Assembly (NCBI GenBank): GCA_017404585.1
Contig: JAFRCB010000165.1
Span: forward strand, 1-7,395
Source of the DNA: Lachnospiraceae bacterium
GTDB lineage: Bacteria; Bacillota; Clostridia; Lachnospirales; Lachnospiraceae
Direction: 5' to 3'
DNA length: 7,395 nucleotides
Made by a program: the position numbers and the translations under genes. Below are positions 6,097 through 7,395 of the stretch, one piece after another. The notes beneath the pieces were generated by a model, which saw only the letters and a program-made list of their open reading frames with translations, was not told where the DNA came from and searched no databases. Position 1 is the first letter of the stretch. The number at the start of each line of letters is the position of its first letter.

Positions 6097-6845
6097 TATT
6101 TACCTCCTTCGATTTTCTCAAATTTCCAGGCCGGGACCTTGCACACCGGACAGAGCTCAGGAGCTTCGTCTCCGATAAAGACAAATCCACAGACGGTACA
6201 GACCCATATATTTGTGTCAGCGAGCAATGCTTCGCCTTCATTGAGGTATCTGATTACAAGAGACGAGAGCATTCTTGTCACTCTTTCTCCCCATACACAT
6301 ACCCGCGCGGCACCGCGGTCTGAGGCCTCATCGGCAGCTGCCCGAAGACCGCTGTAGTTGTCAATATCGCTCCACAGAAGAGCGGCTATATTTTCCACAC
6401 TTGCGTCATCAATTGCCGGGGTGACAGAAGCAAAGTAATCAGCAAGTTCTCTGAAGAGACCTGCCTCTTCAGGCTTGTACTGTTTCTCGCAGCCTCGGGC
6501 GAGATTGGAGCAGAGTGCAGAGAGTTGATCGGGGGAGAGTTTTTTGAGGTCTGAGTCTTTATCTGCAGGGGTATCGATTTGGGCTGTTGGGGGTGTAGAT
6601 GCCTTTGTTGGTGCTGAAGCTGGATTCGCATTTGCTGGTTGTGAAACCGGTTTCATCTTGGATGCCGGAACTTCTTGAGAATTATCTTTATCTGACAGCT
6701 TGCTTACCGGGGTTTCTTCCGGCTTGAAGTCTGATTTAGCTGCGCCGCACAGCGGACATTTCCATGAGGCCGGGAGCGATTCGAACGGCACTTTTTCCTT
6801 GGCATCGTCATAGACATAGCCGCAGATCATGCATATGTATCGCAT
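6096..6845 (-). CDS. Two-rubredoxin protein with a helical rubrerythrin-like core
   Basis: This 249-residue protein has three parts. Residues 1-42 are a rubredoxin-like domain with Cys5, Cys8, Cys30 and Cys33 ([10 protein letters not shown] and CPLCG); the 22-residue step between pairs is shorter than in classic rubredoxin. Residues 43-100 are a Pro/Ala/Ser/Lys-rich linker. Residues 101-212 are helical ([20 protein letters not shown], then [20 protein letters not shown]), recalling rubrerythrin-linked proteins, but I see no ExxH diiron ligands. Residues 214-245 are a second rubredoxin-like site with Cys216, 219, 232 and 235 in the spacing of the rubrerythrin C-terminus. It probably carries electrons in oxidative-stress defence or redox metabolism with the following ferredoxin-like protein. 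The domain calls are firm, the function inferred. Confidence 0.87.
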   Translation of the reverse strand: MRYICMICGYVYDDAKEKVPFESLPASWKCPLCGAAKSDFKPEETPVSKLSDKDNSQEVPASKMKPVSQPANANPASAPTKASTPPTAQIDTPADKDSDLKKLSPDQLSALCSNLARGCEKQYKPEEAGLFRELADYFASVTPAIDDASVENIAALLWSDIDNYSGLRAAADEASDRGAARVCVWGERVTRMLSSLVIRYLNEGEALLADTNIWVCTVCGFVFIGDEAPELCPVCKVPAWKFEKIEGGK

Positions 6846-6852
6846 AGTCATT

Positions 6853-6858
6853 CCTCCT
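6853..6858 (-). promoter_or_regulatory. Ribosome binding site that fixes the two-rubredoxin gene start
   Basis: AGGAGG on the reverse strand ends only one base before the ATG at 6849-6851, too close for initiation there. It lies seven bases before the in-frame ATG at 6843-6845. The shorter form beginning MRYICMICG is therefore chosen; this is also the usual beginning of a rubredoxin domain. Confidence 0.8.
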
Positions 6859-6880
6859 TTTTTGCTGGATTTGAGTGATA

Positions 6881-6909
6881 ATTATATACTTACAAATTAT
6901 TTATAAGAA
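6881..6909 (-). promoter_or_regulatory. Candidate promoter of the redox operon
   Basis: On the reverse strand a perfect -10 TATAAT (6881-6886) lies 17 bp after a weak -35, TTCTTA (6904-6909). It would give a leader of about 29 bases before the start codon. The AT-rich surroundings and the distance support it, but the -35 is poor. Confidence 0.45.
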
Positions 6910-6926
6910 TATTTTAATGTATGGAC

Positions 6927-7116
6927 GTTGCGTTCGGCAACTGGTTTGTGCTGATCATGTAGATTATTTCTGAAGTCAATGCTTGTGCGTTGGGAATTTG
7001 GCGGAGGCAACTGAAATCCAGCTTGCTGGGTGTGATAGTTGCCTTTGGACCTGGCAAGTTTCATTGGGTCCATGGCGGAGGCAACTAAAACTTGCTTATG
7101 AAGGTAAATAGTTGCT
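6927..7116. repeat. GGCAACT hairpin repeats, about 70-74 bp apart
   Basis: GGCAACT occurs at 6936-6942, 7006-7012 and 7080-7086. The last two lie inside GGCGGAGGCAACT (7000-7012 and 7074-7086), each preceded by TTGGG after a 5-base gap (6990, 7064). Each is followed by a complementary arm: AGTTGCC at 7037-7043 and AGTTGC at 7110-7115. The first copy pairs with GTTGC at 6927-6931 on its left. The middle unit has an inner hairpin, CCAG-CTTG-CTGG (7018-7029). A further pair, TGGACC (7046-7051) and GGTCCA (7067-7072), bridges the two larger units. The element is directly repeated and self-complementary, as in extragenic palindromic repeats or a structured RNA. Confidence 0.75.
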
Positions 7117-7168
7117 CGGGTTACAGGAGGTTTACATAAAATTGATTGTGGGGTGATAGACTGAATTG

Positions 7169-7198
7169 TTGAGATAACGAGCCGGAGTTTTGTATACA
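7169..7198 (+). promoter_or_regulatory. Candidate upstream promoter of the aldolase gene
   Basis: TTGAGA (7169-7174), five of six matches to a -35, is followed after 18 bp by TATACA (7193-7198), four of six to a -10. It would give a leader of about 85 bases that includes the second promoter and both inverted repeats. Confidence 0.35.
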
Positions 7199-7256
7199 GA
7201 CTTTCAAAAGGAATTATGACCAGATATAATGTCGTTATCAGAATAAGATTATCTGG
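7173..7256. promoter_or_regulatory. Two inverted repeats flanking the aldolase promoters
   Basis: GATAACGA (7173-7180) is exactly matched by TCGTTATC (7232-7239), 51 bases apart, enclosing the proximal promoter. CCAGATA (7220-7226) is matched by TATCTGG (7250-7256), covering the -10. The two pairs interleave, so they cannot all form at once in RNA. They may be paired operators or alternative RNA folds. No T-run supports a terminator. Confidence 0.45.
7202..7230 (+). promoter_or_regulatory. Candidate proximal promoter of the aldolase gene
   Basis: A perfect -10 TATAAT (7225-7230) follows a weak -35, TTTCAA (7202-7207), by 17 bp. The -10 overlaps one arm of an inverted repeat (7220-7256), which could therefore be an operator. 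Confidence 0.45.
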
Positions 7257-7290
7257 CAGGTAACTGTCAATGGAAGTATGGAGGAACACA

Positions 7291-7395
7291 ATGATCTCAT
7301 TTCAGAGCGACTATATATGCGGAGCCCACCCGGAAATCCTCAAAAGATTTATGGAGACGAACATGGAGTGCCTGCCTGGCTACGGCAGCGATGTG
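7291..7395 (+). CDS. Threonine-aldolase-family protein, N-terminal part (gene runs off the right edge)
   Basis: The first 35 codons (MISFQSDYICGAHPEILKRF, then METNMECLPGYGSDV) match the beginning of low-specificity threonine aldolases of the beta-eliminating lyase family. These use pyridoxal phosphate to split threonine or allo-threonine into glycine and acetaldehyde. The FQSDY, GAHPEIL and ETNM...PGYG pieces are the typical N-terminal pattern; the lysine that binds the cofactor lies beyond the window. GGAGG (7280-7284) six bases before ATG 7291 supports the start. It is divergent from the redox operon and has its own candidate promoters. The family call rests on 35 residues but these are distinctive. 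Tryptophanase-like or other members of the fold are less likely. Confidence 0.8.
   Translation, partial: MISFQSDYICGAHPEILKRFMETNMECLPGYGSDV

Larger units (their letters stand above)
6846..7290. other. Non-coding region between the redox operon and the aldolase gene
   Basis: This 445-bp divergent spacer holds no gene I can support. An open frame on the reverse strand covers much of it, but it lacks a ribosome binding site, has a repeat-driven composition and matches no family I know. From left to right the spacer holds the leftward promoter, the GGCAACT hairpin repeats (6927-7116), an unpaired AGGAGG at 7125-7130 without a good start codon after it, and the inverted repeats and promoters upstream of the aldolase gene. 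Confidence 0.7.

Noticed and set aside
6849..6851. Upstream ATG for the two-rubredoxin protein
   Set aside because: It is only one base from AGGAGG; the ATG six bases downstream fits better.
6990..7116. CRISPR array
   Set aside because: Only two direct copies, with self-complementary structure extending into the spacer and no cas genes.
7098..7139. 13-residue open frame following the second GGCGGAGGCAACT copy
   Set aside because: The nearest GGAGG is 16 bases upstream, too far, and the peptide shows no leader-like pattern.
6897..7289. 130-codon open frame on the reverse strand in the right spacer
   Set aside because: It starts with GTG without a ribosome binding site, runs through the hairpin repeats and aldolase promoters, and has no recognisable domain.
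7000..7290. Glycine riboswitch or T-box leader upstream of the aldolase gene
   Set aside because: I could not find the conserved glycine-aptamer core or the T-box sequence, and no terminator precedes the gene.

Overview
The window looks like chromosome from an anaerobic Gram-positive bacterium of the Clostridia, most likely Lachnospiraceae-like. The evidence is strong AGGAGG-type ribosome binding sites, a solute-binding protein anchored as a lipoprotein, a rubredoxin/ferredoxin gene pair of clostridial type, and a moderately GC-rich coding style next to AT-rich spacers. This placement is inference from gene content, not from a phylogenetic marker.

Left part (1-4769): the 5' part of a LysR-type regulator gene runs leftward off the window. 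It is divergent from a four-gene rightward operon, tctC-tctB-tctA plus a metallo-beta-lactamase-fold hydrolase. The three tct genes form a complete tripartite tricarboxylate transporter (TTT): a lipoprotein that binds the solute outside the cell, a small membrane subunit and a large membrane subunit. The hydrolase gene starts 18 bp after tctA and probably acts on the imported compound or a derivative. The 360-bp divergent spacer holds a 44-bp tandem repeat, four TAAGTSA boxes, a perfect 19-bp palindrome and a sigma-A-like promoter with a poor -35. This is the layout expected for LysR-activated, substrate-induced transport. A strong hairpin lies between tctC and tctB.

Middle (4770-4918): a convergent spacer with a long-range inverted repeat and a 9-11-bp GC-rich hairpin that probably ends transcription from both sides.

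Right part (4919-6845), all leftward: a protein with two rubredoxin-like domains around a helical core, then a ferredoxin-like protein whose start overlaps the stop of the first, then after 62 bp a maltose/galactoside-type O-acetyltransferase. The first two are probably an electron-transfer or oxidative-stress pair; the acetyltransferase may simply be co-transcribed.

Far right (6846-7290): a 445-bp non-coding region with a leftward promoter for the redox genes, a set of GGCAACT-based hairpin repeats, and two inverted repeats around candidate promoters. It ends at the first 35 codons of a rightward threonine-aldolase-family gene that runs off the window.

No rRNA, tRNA, CRISPR array, insertion sequence or recognisable riboswitch is visible. 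The least explained parts are the regulatory spacer at 459-818, the hairpin repeats at 6927-7116, and the transporter-linked hydrolase.
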